From Vicia villosa (taxonomy: Eukaryota > Streptophyta > Magnoliopsida > Fabales > Fabaceae), in the NCBI RefSeq assembly GCF_029867415.1, contig NC_081185.1, positions 75,179,553 to 75,243,552 on the forward strand: 64,000 nt of DNA, in the 5' to 3' direction. Shown here piece after piece: positions 11,694 through 23,197 of the stretch; within the stretch, counting starts at the first letter, position 1, and every line of letters begins with the position of its first letter. The notes beneath the pieces are model-generated. The model was not told where the DNA came from. It ran no database searches and was given only the letters and a program-made list of their open reading frames with translations. Both the position numbers and the translations under genes were made by a program.

Positions 11694-12905
11694 AATTTGA
11701 ATATTAACGGGAACACAAAGTTACTGATGATTTTTTTGAATATTAACATAAACATTAAGTTAATGATAAATTTTTTGAACATTAACGAGAACAAATTTGG
11801 AATATTAACGAGAACACGAAGTTATTTATCAAAATATTGAATATTAACGGGAAAACAAAGTTATTGATCAAACTATATTGAATATTAACGGGAACATGAA
11901 GTTATTAATCAAAATATTGAATATTAACGAGAACATGAAGTTAGTAATCAAAATATTGAATATTAACGGGAGTATTAAATTACAGAGCAAAGTATATAAT
12001 ATTAACGGGAACATGGAGTTACTGCTAAAAATATTGAATAATAACGGAAACATGACGTTATTAATCAAACTATTTAATATTAACAGGAACAAATTTGGAA
12101 TATTAACGGAAACACAAAGTTAGTGATCAAAATAATGAATATTAGCGATAACATGAAGTTACTGATCAAAATATTGAATTTTAACGGGAACATGAAGTTA
12201 CTGAACAAAATATTAAATATCAACGAGAACACGAAGTTACTGATCAAAACATTAAATATCAAGGGGAACATGAAGTTACTGGTCAAAATATTGAATAATA
12301 ACGAGAAATGAAGTTTATTGATCAAAATATTGAATATTACTAGGAACACGGAGTTACTGATCAAAATATTGAATATTAACGGGAGCACGGAGTTATTGAT
12401 TAAAATATTAAATATTAACGGGAGCACAAAGTTAATGATCAAAATTGTGAATATTATCGAAAACATTCAGTTAATGATCCAAAATTTAAAAATTAAGGGA
12501 ACAAATTTTGAATATTAACGGGAACACGAAATTACTGATCAAAATAATAAATGTTGACGGGAACACGGAGTTATTGACAAAATATTGAATATTAACAGGA
12601 ACACGAAGTTACTGATAAATTTTTGAATATTAACAGAAACATTAAGTTACTGGTAAATTTTTTGAATATGAACGGAAACGAATTTGGAATATTAAGGGGA
12701 ACACGAACTTATTGATCAAAATAATGAATATTAACGGGAGCAAGGAGTTACTGATCAAAATAATGAATAATAACAAGAACATGAAGTTACTGATCAAAAT
12801 ATTAAAAATTAACGGGAAGAAATTTGAAATATTAACGGGAATACGAAGTTACTTATCAAAATAACGAATATTAACGGGAAAATGAAGTAACTGGTCAAAG
12901 TATTT
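11694..12905. repeat. 39-bp minisatellite, roughly 30 units
   Basis: Units of the form AATATTAACGGGAACACG then AAGTTACTGATCAAAATATTG recur with a typical period of 39 bp (for example 11881, 11920, 11959), with truncated units and a variant GAACAAATTTGGAATATT. The same unit in inverse orientation forms 58430-59660. Because 39 is a multiple of three, open frames appear on both strands; these are not genes. Confidence 0.92.
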
Positions 12906-13336
12906 TTCTATTAATTATGTATTTTGAATGAATCATTATTATAAATGGAGTTTGTAGTGGTTTCTCATTGGCCTACAAGAGAGAGCTGATCGTTTGAGAT
13001 TAGACTGATAGTTTGTAGTTATAATTGAGCCAAAATAACTAATTTTCTCCTTAGCTAGCCAAAAATAATCGATTCTCCTTAGCTGATAGTTTGAGATTGG
13101 GCTAATAGCTTGTAGTTTAATCAATTATATTAAATAGTTATCACTAATTGAATTATATAATTTGATTGAATAATTCTTCGTTATAATTTGTGAATTTGCA
13201 ATTTTAAAACTTTTCCTTCATTATAATTTGTCAAATAAAATATTATTATTTTTATAACTTTTTCAATTTTACCCAAAACTTAATCTTTTACTAATATCTT
13301 TTATTTTTCTCAATCACAATGCGTGAAAACAACGCG

Positions 13337-13367
13337 TACCCGTGCGAACGTACGGGTAAGACACTAG
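13337..13367 (+). mobile_element. Helitron-like 3' end (plus strand)
   Basis: A hairpin with a 9-bp stem and GAAC loop (13337-13358, TACCCGTGC ... GTACGGGTA) is followed by AGACA and CTAG at 13364-13367. This is the Helitron 3' end design and the sequence resembles the ends at 2765 and 56464. The base after CTAG is A rather than the usual T. The 39-bp minisatellite ends about 430 bp upstream. The 5' end was not found. Confidence 0.55.
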
Positions 13368-13370
13368 ATA

Positions 13371-13755
13371 ATTTTAAAATACCTCCCCTTCCCTTGTGAA
13401 CCAAACATATTTGTAAATAAAATTTCTCTCCTCACCTTCCCCTTCATATTTTGAACCAAACATATATGTAATTAAAATCTCTCCCCTCCCTTCCCCTCAC
13501 CTCCTCTCCCATTGATAAAAATCCTTTCCCTCCCCTCGATTGTACCAAACGGACTCTTAGGGTTGTTTGGTTCAAACGAGAGCGGGAGGGTGAGGGAGGT
13601 ACTTTAATGGAGGGGAGAGAAAGGGAGGGGAGGTGAGGGGATTTTTTTTAATCAGATGAGTGTTTGGTTCAAACGAGGGGAGGGGAAAGAAGAGATTTTA
13701 ATTAAAAATATATTTGATTCAGGAGGGGAGGGAGAGGTTTTATTAATAATTTATA
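13371..13755. mobile_element. Head-to-head MITE arms forming a 190-bp inverted repeat
   Basis: Centred on TTA at 13557-13559, two arms face each other. Read outward they begin GAGTCCGTTTGGTACAATCG (minus) and GGGTTGTTTGGTTCAAACG (plus), both followed by G-rich GGGAGGGG stretches and further internal GTTTGGTTCA repeats. A TTA target and GTTTGG-type ends fit PIF/Harbinger-like MITEs (family knowledge). The right arm is cut by the LINE fragment. Confidence 0.65.
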
Positions 13756-13782
13756 TTTTTATCCTTATTATCTTATTGAGGT

Positions 13783-14772
13783 GGAGACTGGGTGATGGTA
13801 ATAAAATTCTGTTTTGGTTCTCAAATTGGATAGGAATAGTCAGATTGTGCAATGCTTTTCCGGGTTTGTTCTCGATGGTTCTAAACAAGTTTGACACTGT
13901 TAGTGAGTGTGGGGAATGGGGGGATGGTGGCTGGCAATGGAAGCTAAACTATGAAATGCTGCATAACACTAATGAATTGATAATAGAAGCTGCAGAGTTG
14001 GAATTACTGTTGCTTGTATTTCACCAAACAATTTAATTGTTGATCGTGTGGTATGGCCGTTTGAAAACGGGAATGCGTTTTTGGTAAAATCCTGTTATGA
14101 AATGCTGAAGCAGGGGTCGCTACCATTACGGACCAGCTAAAGGAAGCGTTTCGTATCGTGTGGCATTCCAAAGTACCGCATAAGGTTCAAGTTTTTGGCT
14201 GGAGATTATTGCAAGAGCGCTTACCGACACGGGAATTGTTACAACAAAGGGGCATCATAGAGAATCCGGAAAATTGCAGGTGTGTGATGTGTAATGGTAT
14301 AACAGAATCTTGTAATCATCTTTTTATTCACTGCACAATCACTAGATAAATTTGGCGGAGGATTTTTGGTTGGTTAGATTTGAAGGAAATGGATATTGAG
14401 ATTAATTCAAGGGTTAGTTGCTGCTGTTTTTTTCTTAATTTCCATAACTTGTTGTTGCACAAGACGGCGCGGTATAGACAATGTGTTATTTGACTAACAA
14501 CGATGTGGTGTATTTGGAATTCTCGTAACGACATCGTCTTTAAGGAGGAAGTGGTAGATGTTGACGAATTGATTTTTAAGATTAAAATGCATTCGTGGTG
14601 GTGGCTCCAAATAGATGCCAATCGTCTACCTTGTAATTTTTACGAATGGAGTAAATAACCGTTGGATTTTTTGTAACAGCTATGTATAGTTGAACTGTTG
14701 GTGTTCTTTGTATTCGGGTTCGAGTACCCCTAGTACTCGGAATTGAATATATTGTTGCTTATCACAAAAAAA
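13783..14772 (+). pseudogene. LINE (non-LTR retrotransposon) ORF2 3' fragment
   Basis: 13783-14035 encodes WRLGDGNKILFWFSNWIG and downstream residues, the tail region typical of plant L1-type ORF2 proteins. After frameshifts, 14158-14349 encodes a zinc-binding RT-tail domain: HKVQVFGWRLLQERLPTR followed by C-x-x-C (CVMC) and a CNHLFIHC cluster. The frame then stops at TAG (14346). Homology continues to about 14658 (MWCIWNSRNDIVFKEE). The 3' end reads TATTCGGGTTCGAGTACCCC followed by a short A run at 14766, as in LINE 3' tails. The reverse transcriptase and endonuclease domains are absent, so this is a 5'-truncated, mutated copy. Confidence 0.8.
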
Positions 14773-15486
14773 CTCTTTTGCATTAGCCTTTTCTTTGTAA
14801 TGTGTGTACCACTAATGTTGATTGTTGCTTGTTAATCTTATGATTATGCTAATGTTTGTGTATTGTTGTTTTTGTTTATGCAGGACATGGGATTCAGCTT
14901 ATTTGACTAAGCTAGTTGCTTGTTAGAAATTTGTAGTTCTTGCTATAGTTTTAGTTTACTCACAAGATTTTGTTATTTTATTTCAATTGAGACAATGTAA
15001 TGACATCAAATTTAGGTGTTTTGAATCTATGTGTTACCTTTTTTGGGTTGGTTCTATTATTTACATTTAATTTACTCACTTTTAAAAAAAGTTGTATCCG
15101 TGTCAGTGTCGGTGTTTATATTTCTTAGCTTATCTCACGAACTTGTGATCATTGACAGGTGAGGATGCTGAAACAAATTGGAGTTTACTATTGTGAAGTC
15201 CTTTAATTGGATTGGATCTATAATGGACTCCATTCACGGCATTGCCGGTCCAAGTGAGGGTGTTCCTCGGGTTCTTGTACATTTCACTTTCGATTTTCTT
15301 TAATTTTCTAGATATCTTAGTTGAAGAAGATTTGAATAGTTGTTAAAATATTATCTATTCCTTTTCTGTAGAATATTCTCAAAGGAGAGCCCCTCATGCT
15401 TTTGATTTTGAATTTGGTTTTTAGGTTTGATATTCAGTTGAACAATGCCATTCTCGCTGAAGTTAAGCACAAATCTATGTAAGCAA
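14773..15486. other. Unclassified spacer left of the Sirevirus
   Basis: T-rich, with short stretches of more balanced composition (15160-15300 and 15370-15480) that could be remnants of exons. No protein family is recognised and no splice structure can be defended. It is continuous with 24282 onward once the Sirevirus is removed. Confidence 0.5.
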
Positions 15487-16570
15487 TGAAGGATAGAAAA
15501 ACACTTAGAAAGGGGGGTTTGAATAAGTGTAGCTTTAAAACTCTTAAGATAAAAACAATTTGCACAATGATTTTTATCCTGGTTTGTTGTTAACTAAACT
15601 ACTCCAGTCCACCCCCTTGGAGTGATTTACCTCACCTGAGGATTTAATCCACTAATCAATCTTGATTACAATGGTTTTCCACTTAGATACCTTCTAAGTC
15701 TTCTAGAGTATTCTGATCACACCTTGATCACTCTAGGAACCTTTTACAAATGAATGTAAAACAAATTCTTACAAGAGTATTACAATGCTTCTTAATAAGC
15801 TATAATCACAACTATGATATTTCTCTTAAGTTCTAAGCTTAAATCTCACTAAAATATTACAACGAAGTGAGGTTGAAGATGAAGTTTGATAGCTTTTGAT
15901 TTCAGCAGAGTTTCAGCAAGATTGAAAAGTTGTTCGTAAGTTGGTTTCATTAACCTTGCTTCTGATCACAACTTCACTATTTATAGGCATTTTGAGAAGA
16001 TGACCGTTGGGAGCATTTAATGCATTGTGTGATCCGTACAGCATTGCATTTAATGTTTCACTCTTTTGTCAACTACCTCGAGCCTTGCTTTTCGTGCTTT
16101 TATTGACTTTGCCGTTAATAGCTTCTAACGTTCCTTTTGTCAGTCAGCGTAGCCTGCCATCTTGTACTTGCTTCTGATCTAATGTTTGTAGATACGACGT
16201 TTGAATTTCATCAGAGTCAAACAGCTTGGTGCAAAGCATCTTCTTGTCTTCTGACCTTTAAGTGCTTCTAGCGTGATACCATGAGAACTTCAGTGCTTCT
16301 GCTTCTGATCTCAAGTTCTTCTGATGCTTCAATAGACCATGTTCTGATTATGCTTGACCATCTTTTGATGTCTTGCCAGAGCATGTTCTGATGTTGCATG
16401 CTGAACCTTCTGAGTCAGTGCTTCTTGTGCTGATTTTGTGCATACTCTTTATATATTTCCTGAAATGGAAAATGCTTAGGATTAGAGTACCACATTATCT
16501 CATACAAAATTCATATACATTGTTATCATAAAAATTAAGAATATTGATCAGAACAATTCTTGTTCTAACA
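15487..16570 (-). repeat. Sirevirus 3' LTR
   Basis: 1084 bp, equal in length to the partner at 23198-24281 and nearly identical. On the minus strand it starts TGTTAGAACAAG and ends ATCCTTCA. A TATAAATA promoter box is seen on the minus strand at 15985-15978. Confidence 0.95.
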
Positions 16571-16745
16571 ATCTCCCCCTTTTTGGTGATGACAAAAACA
16601 TATATAATTGATATGAATTTGCAATCAGAATAACAGACGGCTAAAGATAATTACACAATTATAGCATAAGCATATAATCATAGTTTGTGAATATGTCTCC
16701 CCCTGAGATTAACAATCTCCCCCTGAGATGAGTAATCTCCCCCTG
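16571..16745 (-). promoter_or_regulatory. Polypurine tract plus three extra tract-like copies
   Basis: Immediately inside the 3' LTR the minus strand reads AAAAAGGGGGAGAT (16584-16571), the expected plus-strand primer. Three more GGGGGAGA copies lie at about 16700-16745 on the minus strand, each preceded by TCA or TTTCA. Multiple polypurine tracts next to the 3' LTR are described for Sireviruses. Confidence 0.85.
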
Positions 16746-17525
16746 AAATAAATACTGGAAGAAGTTTATAAATAAAGGACTTCCCTGAGTATTTTCCATT
16801 TCAGTTGAGACGTTCACATATGCCTAGAACTTCAGAACATTCAGAGCTTCCGCTTCTTGCTTCCATAGGACAGCTTCAGAGCTTTGAATTTCTTCTTGAA
16901 TCATTGCATGCTTGATTGTATCAGAACATTCTTGAATGTACCAGATCGTCATCAGAGCATCTCTACATCCTGAAATGTTTCAAAACAAGCTAGACAACAA
17001 AAGTCAGAGCATGAATGACTCAGAACATAAAATATGTATCAGAGCACATAAACAATGTATCAGAACATATAAGGGATAAGAATGTGTTAGAGCATATTCT
17101 ATCACAAGAATATCAGAACATTCTTCCTTCTTGCTTCTGATCTTGAAGCTTCACAGCACTCAGCTTGCTTCAATTTCCATGAGCATGTTTCTTTATGGAA
17201 TTTCTTTTCCCCATGTCTTTGCTTCTCATGTTGAGCTTTTTCAGAATGTCTCCAATCCTGCAAAAATCTCAAAGACATAGAACTTGAAAATTTTGTTAGA
17301 ATGTTGAGACTTACTCCCAACAACTGATATAATAAATCAAATCAATTATCACATTTTCTCCCCCTTTTTGTCATAACATCAAAAAACATAAAAGATTCAG
17401 ATGAAAAACAAAACAATATGAGAGGAAAGAAGATTTCATTGATTCATCAGAAGATATCAGAAGATACATTAAAAAGAGAAGCAGATGCAAGAAATAAGAG
17501 ACAACTAAGACACAAATGACTACGA
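16746..17525. other. Sirevirus 3' non-coding region
   Basis: Between the env-like stop and the polypurine tracts. It has many CAGAAC/CAGAGC repeats (for example 16840-17110) but no frame I can support. A further TCTCCCCCTTTTTG tract lies at 17355-17368, a fifth polypurine-like copy on the minus strand. Confidence 0.6.
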
Positions 17526-20433
17526 CTAGCCTAGCCTAGAAAATATCTTGGCTAGAAGGCTTTGAATCTCAGAAGTGCTTTCTGTCTGCGTCTTCATGAA
17601 TGAGCGAAACTCATCATGAGTATCTTCATGCTTATCCAAGCGAGAAGCTAGATCAGCTTGATTCTTATGAAGAACCTCCAAAGTCTTCACCAGACGAGAG
17701 GGTTCACCAGAAGAAGTTTCACTACCAGCATTCAGTGGAATAGCATGCTCAACAGCAGCATCTATCATGAGAACATCATCTTGATTTTCCTCAACAGGAA
17801 CTTTCTCAGCAGGATGATTCTCATCAGCACTTTGTTTCTCAGCATCAGCTTCTACCATAGAAGCATCTTCAGAATACACCAGAGCAGGGATATCAGAATC
17901 TCCATTCTCAAGAGCTTGAAGAATCTCAGCCAGATTCTTAGGAGGAGTAGGAGCAGCAACTTCTGATGGGTAGACAACTTCAGGAATGACCATGTTTGGT
18001 GCCTTCTCAGAAGGATTCTCCCTTAGCAAGTTGAACAACCACTGGAAATCTCCAGTCAGAATAGGAAATCTTGGCTTCCATACCACAATCTCCCAAGAGT
18101 GTGCTTCTTGTTCAGGCTCAGCTTCAGGAACTTCTGCAAGTTCATCAATAAATTCTTTCTCTTCAAAACAATACCTGCCTCCGAGACGACTGAACCACAA
18201 ATCTTCATAGGGTCTGAGAATCCCAAGACGACATGGAGCTTCTGCTTCACATATCTTCTGAAGCTTCAGAAACTCAGAGTCCATCTTTCTTCTAAAAATT
18301 CTCCAGAGATTTCTCAGAGAAACGTCATCCATCCTGGCATGATATGCAGCCCGCAATGTCTATAATTTTGTCTGCAATCTTAGTTTTAAAATTTCAAAAC
18401 ATACACCAACATAAAATTCCCGGCGGGATTTAAGTCTGGTGATAGCAGAGTCTGGGTTCAGAAAGAAGTAGGGTTGAGGTTCTCTATCAAGAGAAAGAGA
18501 TGAAACTTCTTCTTCTTCTGACTCAGGGTCTAGCACCACAAACTCAGGCTCAGGACGAGGCCTAGGTGTATAGTTGCAGTCATGAAACAATTGTGCCAAA
18601 GAACCAGAATTCTTTGATTCTGAAGTAGGTGAATTGTTTGCAACAGGATTATCAGAGGGATTATTTTGAGTGGGGTCACAATAGGTTCATAGTTTGCGTG
18701 AGGCGGAGGTTGAGAGGTGGAGACATTTGAGTGAGGAGGAAAGAGGGTTTGAAGGGGTTGGATATCAAGAAAGAGAGTATCAAGGGGATGGTCAGAAGCA
18801 GTGTTGGTCATGGGTGAAGAAGGAGGGGTAAGAACATTGGTAAGGGGAGAAGAAGGAGGGGTGAGAACATTGGTGTGTTGAGGTGATTCTGCTGGGGCTG
18901 TTTCTGGTTGATTTTCTGGTTGAAGGGTAACCGGAACTTTTGATGGTATAGATTTTGAACATAAAACAGAAACAGAGTCAGGTTCAGAAATATGTATACC
19001 TTTGGACATATTCTGAAGAGCTTCAAATTCAGCTTCAAGTCTTTTCGGCTTCTTCTTCTCATACACAGTCTTCACCTTCCCTAGAGAAATTTCTCTTTTT
19101 CTGGCAGTTTGTAGCCTTTCTTTCTCCTTATCCACAGCTTCTTAACTTTCAGCCTCTTGATTTACCACTTCTTGATTTTCTTCTTCTTGGTGATTCACAG
19201 CTTCTGGAATGTCTTCTTATTAGTTCACTTCTTCTTCTATCTTTTTTCTTTTCTTATTTTTCTTCTTCTTTTCTACTTCCTTTTCAGCAGGTTTCTCAAC
19301 AACTTCTTTTATCTTCTTCTTTCTCTTCTTTTTCTCAGCAACTTCTTGTCCTGTATTCTCACTAACAACAACAATAACTTCATCATCTTCTGCAGCAGCT
19401 TCTTCTTGAATACCTTTTTCCTTATTTACAGAAGGAAGATCAAACTTGCGCTTTGTTCTTCTTTCTGTCTTGGTATCTGCTTCCTTGAGAGAGTTAAGGT
19501 AGAGAACCTTAGCTTCTGGCAGCTCACTTCTGAAAAATGTTTCAAACTCAGCAAGAACAGGGCTTCTTCTACTTCTTGCTCCAGGAAGAGGTTGAGGAAC
19601 ATTTCTAACAGCTTGAATAAGATTCATCTTTCTCAAGGTGTTGGCGTTCAAGAAGCTTCCTGTAACAGTAACAAGATCCCTGACGATTCCTTGAGCTTCT
19701 AAGTCTTCAATAGTCTTGGTATGTACCAGGAGATTGGAAATGATTCTTCCAAAAGGAATAATATTTCTTTTCTTTGTTCTGAACGCATTTCTGGAGTCCT
19801 TTACAACATGCCACATATGATTGAAAATGATGTAAATGATATCAACCTTCTTCTGAGTATCAATGCAGTACAAGATGAATTGTTGCTCTTTGTTGACAAA
19901 ATTTGGAGAATGGGTTGCTTTTCTGTAATAGAAACACCCTAGAAGAATCTTGGTCCAGACTTTGTAAATGTCCTTCATATCTTTGACATCTTTTGTTTTC
20001 TTCACATCTGTGTAAAGTTCAGTCAGAACAGCATCCCAATCCGTTCTTTGATAAGATTCAAAGACACCTTCAGGGTTTCTCAAATCAAACATCATTCTCA
20101 GAATGTTTTCAGTGACGACGATGAATCTTCCATGAACAAAAGATATGATCTTTTTAGGCAAGACAACAGCGTGAACCCAAAATCTTTAACTAGTTCTAGA
20201 TAAACCGGTCCACAGAACTCAGAAAACAATGACGTCCACCCTTGAAAGAGCATGTTATCCTTGAGATGAAACTCATGTTCTTCAAGACTGTCGAAATCAA
20301 CCACTAATTCACAAATCACTTCTAACTCATTCCTAGGAATCGAGCAAGTGATTACCGGAACAATTTGTTGTTCTTCAGCTAATTGATGATGTTGAGAAGA
20401 AGTACCAACGAGTTGTGATGAAGAAGCAGCCAT
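17526..20433 (-). pseudogene. Sirevirus env-like frame, broken
   Basis: Starts at ATG 20433-20431 (MAASSSQLVGTSSQHHQ). It covers about 970 codons to 17526. The N-terminal third (FHLKDNMLFQGWTSLFS, then MPKKIISFVHGRF) resembles plant proteins annotated as putative transposon or env-like proteins. The middle is Lys/Glu-rich (19250-19400). A duplicated NVLTPPSSP element lies near 18790-18870. The C-terminus (ETSSGEPSRLVKTLEVLH and beyond) looks helical and may be a coiled coil. I see no signal peptide or membrane segment. Frameshifts near 20185 and 18675 and stops near 19220, 19144 and 18360 disable it. In Sireviruses such a frame lies downstream of pol, as here; its function is not established. 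Confidence 0.7.
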
Positions 20434-20518
20434 TTTAGCACAACTGAGATTACTGGTTTTCTTCTTGTGTTTGGGTTTAGGGTTAGAGAAAATGGAGAAT
20501 AAGTTGCAAAAATGCATA

Positions 20519-20521
<3 letters not shown>

Positions 20522-20549
<28 letters not shown>
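20522..20549. repeat. (GA)n microsatellite in the env-like leader
   Basis: About 14 GA units; on the minus strand a CT-rich leader between the TATA box and the env-like ATG. Confidence 0.9.
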
Positions 20550-20553
<4 letters not shown>

Positions 20554-20588
20554 ATGCGTAAAAGAAAAGACTGTTATGATGAAATGAG

Positions 20589-20596
20589 TTTATATA
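20589..20596 (-). promoter_or_regulatory. TATA box ahead of the env-like frame
   Basis: The minus strand reads TATATAAA. It lies about 156 bp upstream of the ATG at 20433, followed by a CT-rich leader. This looks like a standard plant promoter core, separate from the LTR promoter. Activity is inferred. Confidence 0.5.
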
Positions 20597-20939
20597 GATG
20601 CGGATTTGAAAAGGAAATAAATGCATTTATGATAATGAACAGTTACAGAATCAAAGAAAAATCAAATGCATTTAATGAGGTATGACGTTAGGTGGGAAAA
20701 CGTGAAATTTGAAATGATTTGCACAGTTACCTAGGGAGGCGTCTCATCAACTGCACGCATGCTGATTCAAGTAGACTGAACATGTGTTCATCTTCTGGAA
20801 TAGCTAGTGATAGCTGTTACATTTGATATAGATTCTGAAACGAGTTAGAACTTCTCATTTTCTCATTCTGATCAAGAATCCGTATTCATATTTTTCAGGA
20901 AAGATCTTGTTCTGATAGGATCTTCCTTCTTTCCAAGAA
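20597..20939. other. Non-coding stretch between integrase remnant and env-like promoter
   Basis: Reverse transcriptase and RNase H would be expected here in a complete element, but no trace of them is seen. The deletion endpoint lies close to 20940. Confidence 0.6.
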
Positions 20940-21905
20940 TCACATCTTCTGAATGAGCAGAGGTGAGTCTAGAAGATCTTCTGACTGTTGGCTCTTCAGA
21001 AATTCTGTCTCTAAAGATGCAGCAACTTGATCTTCTAATCCTTTGCTTCTGAGTTCTTCAGCTTCTGATACTTTGCTTCTTGGTTCTTCAGATTCTGAAA
21101 TTGAGATATCTATATCTGCAAAATTCTCAAACTGCTTTGGCTTTTCAAGACCAAGCTTATCATCAAATCTGATATTGGTTGATTCTTCTACAACCAATGT
21201 TTCAGTATTGTATACTCTGTAACCTTTAGAGCGTTCAGATTATCCAAGAAGGAAACACTTTTGTGCCTTAGAATCAAACTTAACAAGATGATCTTTAGTA
21301 TTCAGAATAAAACAAACACATCCAAAAGGATGAAAATATGAAATTTTGGGCTTTCTGTTCTTCCATAATTCATAAGGAGTCTTATTAAGAATAGGTCTTA
21401 TAGAGATTCTATTCTGAATATAGCATGCAGTGTTTATTGCTTCTGCCCATAAATGCTTAGCCATATTGGTTTCATTGATCATGGTTCTGGCCATTTCTTG
21501 TAGAGTCCTATTCTTTCGCTCTACAACTCCATTTTGTTGTGGAGTTCTAGGACAAGAGAAATCATGGGCAATACCATTTTCTTTGAAGAACTCCTCAAAG
21601 AATCTGTTCTCAAATTCACCACCATGATCACTTCTGACCTTTATAATTTTACACTCTTTCTCAGATTGAATCTGAGTGCAGAATTCAAAGAACACTGAAT
21701 GAGACTCATCCTTGTGTTTTAAGAACTTTACCCATGTCTAGTGGCTATAATCATCTAAGATGACTAATCCATATTTCTTCCTTCTGACAGATGCTGTTTT
21801 GACTGGGCCAAACAGTTCAATGTGCAGAAGTTCTAGCGGCCTAGAGGAAGAAACAACATTCTTAGACTTGAATGCAGGTTTGGAGAACTTGCCCTTCTGA
21901 CATGC
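20940..21905 (-). pseudogene. Sirevirus integrase, partial and broken
   Basis: From about 21905 the minus strand encodes DACQKGKFSKPAFK, the end of the GAG-pre-integrase/zinc region, then LELLHIELFGPVK at the start of the catalytic core. 21695-21240 encodes [12 protein letters not shown] (second catalytic Asp) and [15 protein letters not shown] (catalytic Glu), then PYELWKNRKP. A stop breaks the frame at 21240 and the acidic C-terminal tail continues to 20940. The first core Asp position is replaced (IELFG where MDLFG is usual). The upstream HHCC part is lost by deletion. Confidence 0.85.
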
Positions 21906-23114
21906 ATCTCAGTTAGACTGGAAACTAACTCTTCTCTAGATATTTCAAAAAATACCTCTTCAGAATCTGATTCTGATGTAGATTCTGATCCATCGTCAAC
22001 TGTGGCCATCAGCGCAATGTATGCCTGCTCGCCTTTAGAGTCTGATTCTGATTCTGATGAATCTGAATCATCCCAAGTTGCCATAAGACCTTTCTTCTTA
22101 TGAAACTTCTTCTTGGGTTTCTCCTTCTGAAGCTTTGGACACTCACTCTTGTAGTGACCTGACTCATTGCACTCAAAGCAAGTGACCTTCTTCTTGTCAT
22201 ATCTTTTGCTTCCAGAAGATTCTCCTTTTTGAAGCTTCTTAGAACTTCTGAAGTTCTTGAACTACCTTTGTTTACTCTTCCAGAGTTGGCTTACCCTTCT
22301 GGAGATCATGGACAGTTCATCTTATTCTTCTGATTCTGATTCATCAGAATCTTCTTGTTCAGCCTGAAATGCGTTAGTACATTTTTTATAATTAGATTTT
22401 AACGCAATAGACTTACCTTTCTTCTGAGGTTCATTAGCGTCAAGCTCAATCTCATGACTCCTCAAAGCACTGATCAGCTCTTCAAGCGAAACTTCATTCA
22501 GATTCTTTGCAATCTTGAATGCAGTAACCATCGGGCCCCATCTTCTGGGCAAGCTTCTGATGATTTTCTTGACGTGATCAACTTTGGTGTATCCCTTGTC
22601 AAGAAATCTCAATCCAGCAGTTAGCGGTTGAAATCTTGAGAACATTGTCTCAATGTTTTCATCATCCTCCATTCTGAAGTCTTCATATTTTTGGATCAAG
22701 GCAAGAGCTTTAGTCTCCTTGACTTGGGAATTTCCTTCATGAGTCATTTTCAATGATTCATATATATCATAGGTAGTTTCCCTGTTAGATATCTTCTCAT
22801 ATTCAGCATGAGAGATAGCATTCAGCAAAACAGTCCTAGACTTATGATGATTCTTGAATTGCTTTCTTTGATCATCATTCATTTCTTGTCTTGTCAGCTT
22901 TACCCCCACTAGCTTTCACTGGATGTTTGTAACCATCCACCAGAGGATCCCATAAGTCACCATCTAAACCAAGAAAGTAACTTTCAAGTTTATCTTTCCA
23001 ATATTCAAAGTTTTCACCATCGAATACTGGTGATCTAGTGTAACCATTGTTACCATTTCCATTGTATTGCTCAGCAGAGCCAGATGTAGATGTGGGTGGA
23101 GGAGTTTCAACCAT
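21906..23114 (-). pseudogene. Sirevirus gag, broken and fused to integrase by deletion
   Basis: Starts at ATG 23114 (MVETPPPTSTSGSAEQ). The N-terminal domain (VFDGENFEYWKDKLESYF) and the capsid-like part (KTHHK-type region through SLPRRWGPMVTAFKIAKNL) match Copia gag (UBN2-like). A frameshift near 22905 and a stop at 22322 break it. A CCHC zinc knuckle (CFECNESGHYKSEC) lies at about 22181-22138. The acidic Ser/Asp/Glu tail ends at REELVSSL near 21910, where sequence jumps directly to the integrase zinc region: the rest of gag and the protease are deleted. Confidence 0.85.
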
Positions 23115-23183
23115 CTTAACTTAGCGTTTTTCTCTTCCTGAATCTTTTCTAACACGGTTAAGTGCATGCACCTTAGAACCGGC

Positions 23184-23197
23184 GCTCTGATGCCAAT
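23184..23197 (-). other. Sirevirus primer binding site (tRNA-Met type)
   Basis: The minus strand just inside the 5' LTR reads TTGGCATCAGAGC, one mismatch from the usual initiator-tRNA-Met site TGGTATCAGAGC. Confidence 0.9.

Noticed and set aside
11868..12518. Overlapping open frames of 62-128 codons on both strands
   Set aside because: They arise from the 39-bp repeat (13 codons), which has no stops in these frames; the products are simple 13-residue repeats.
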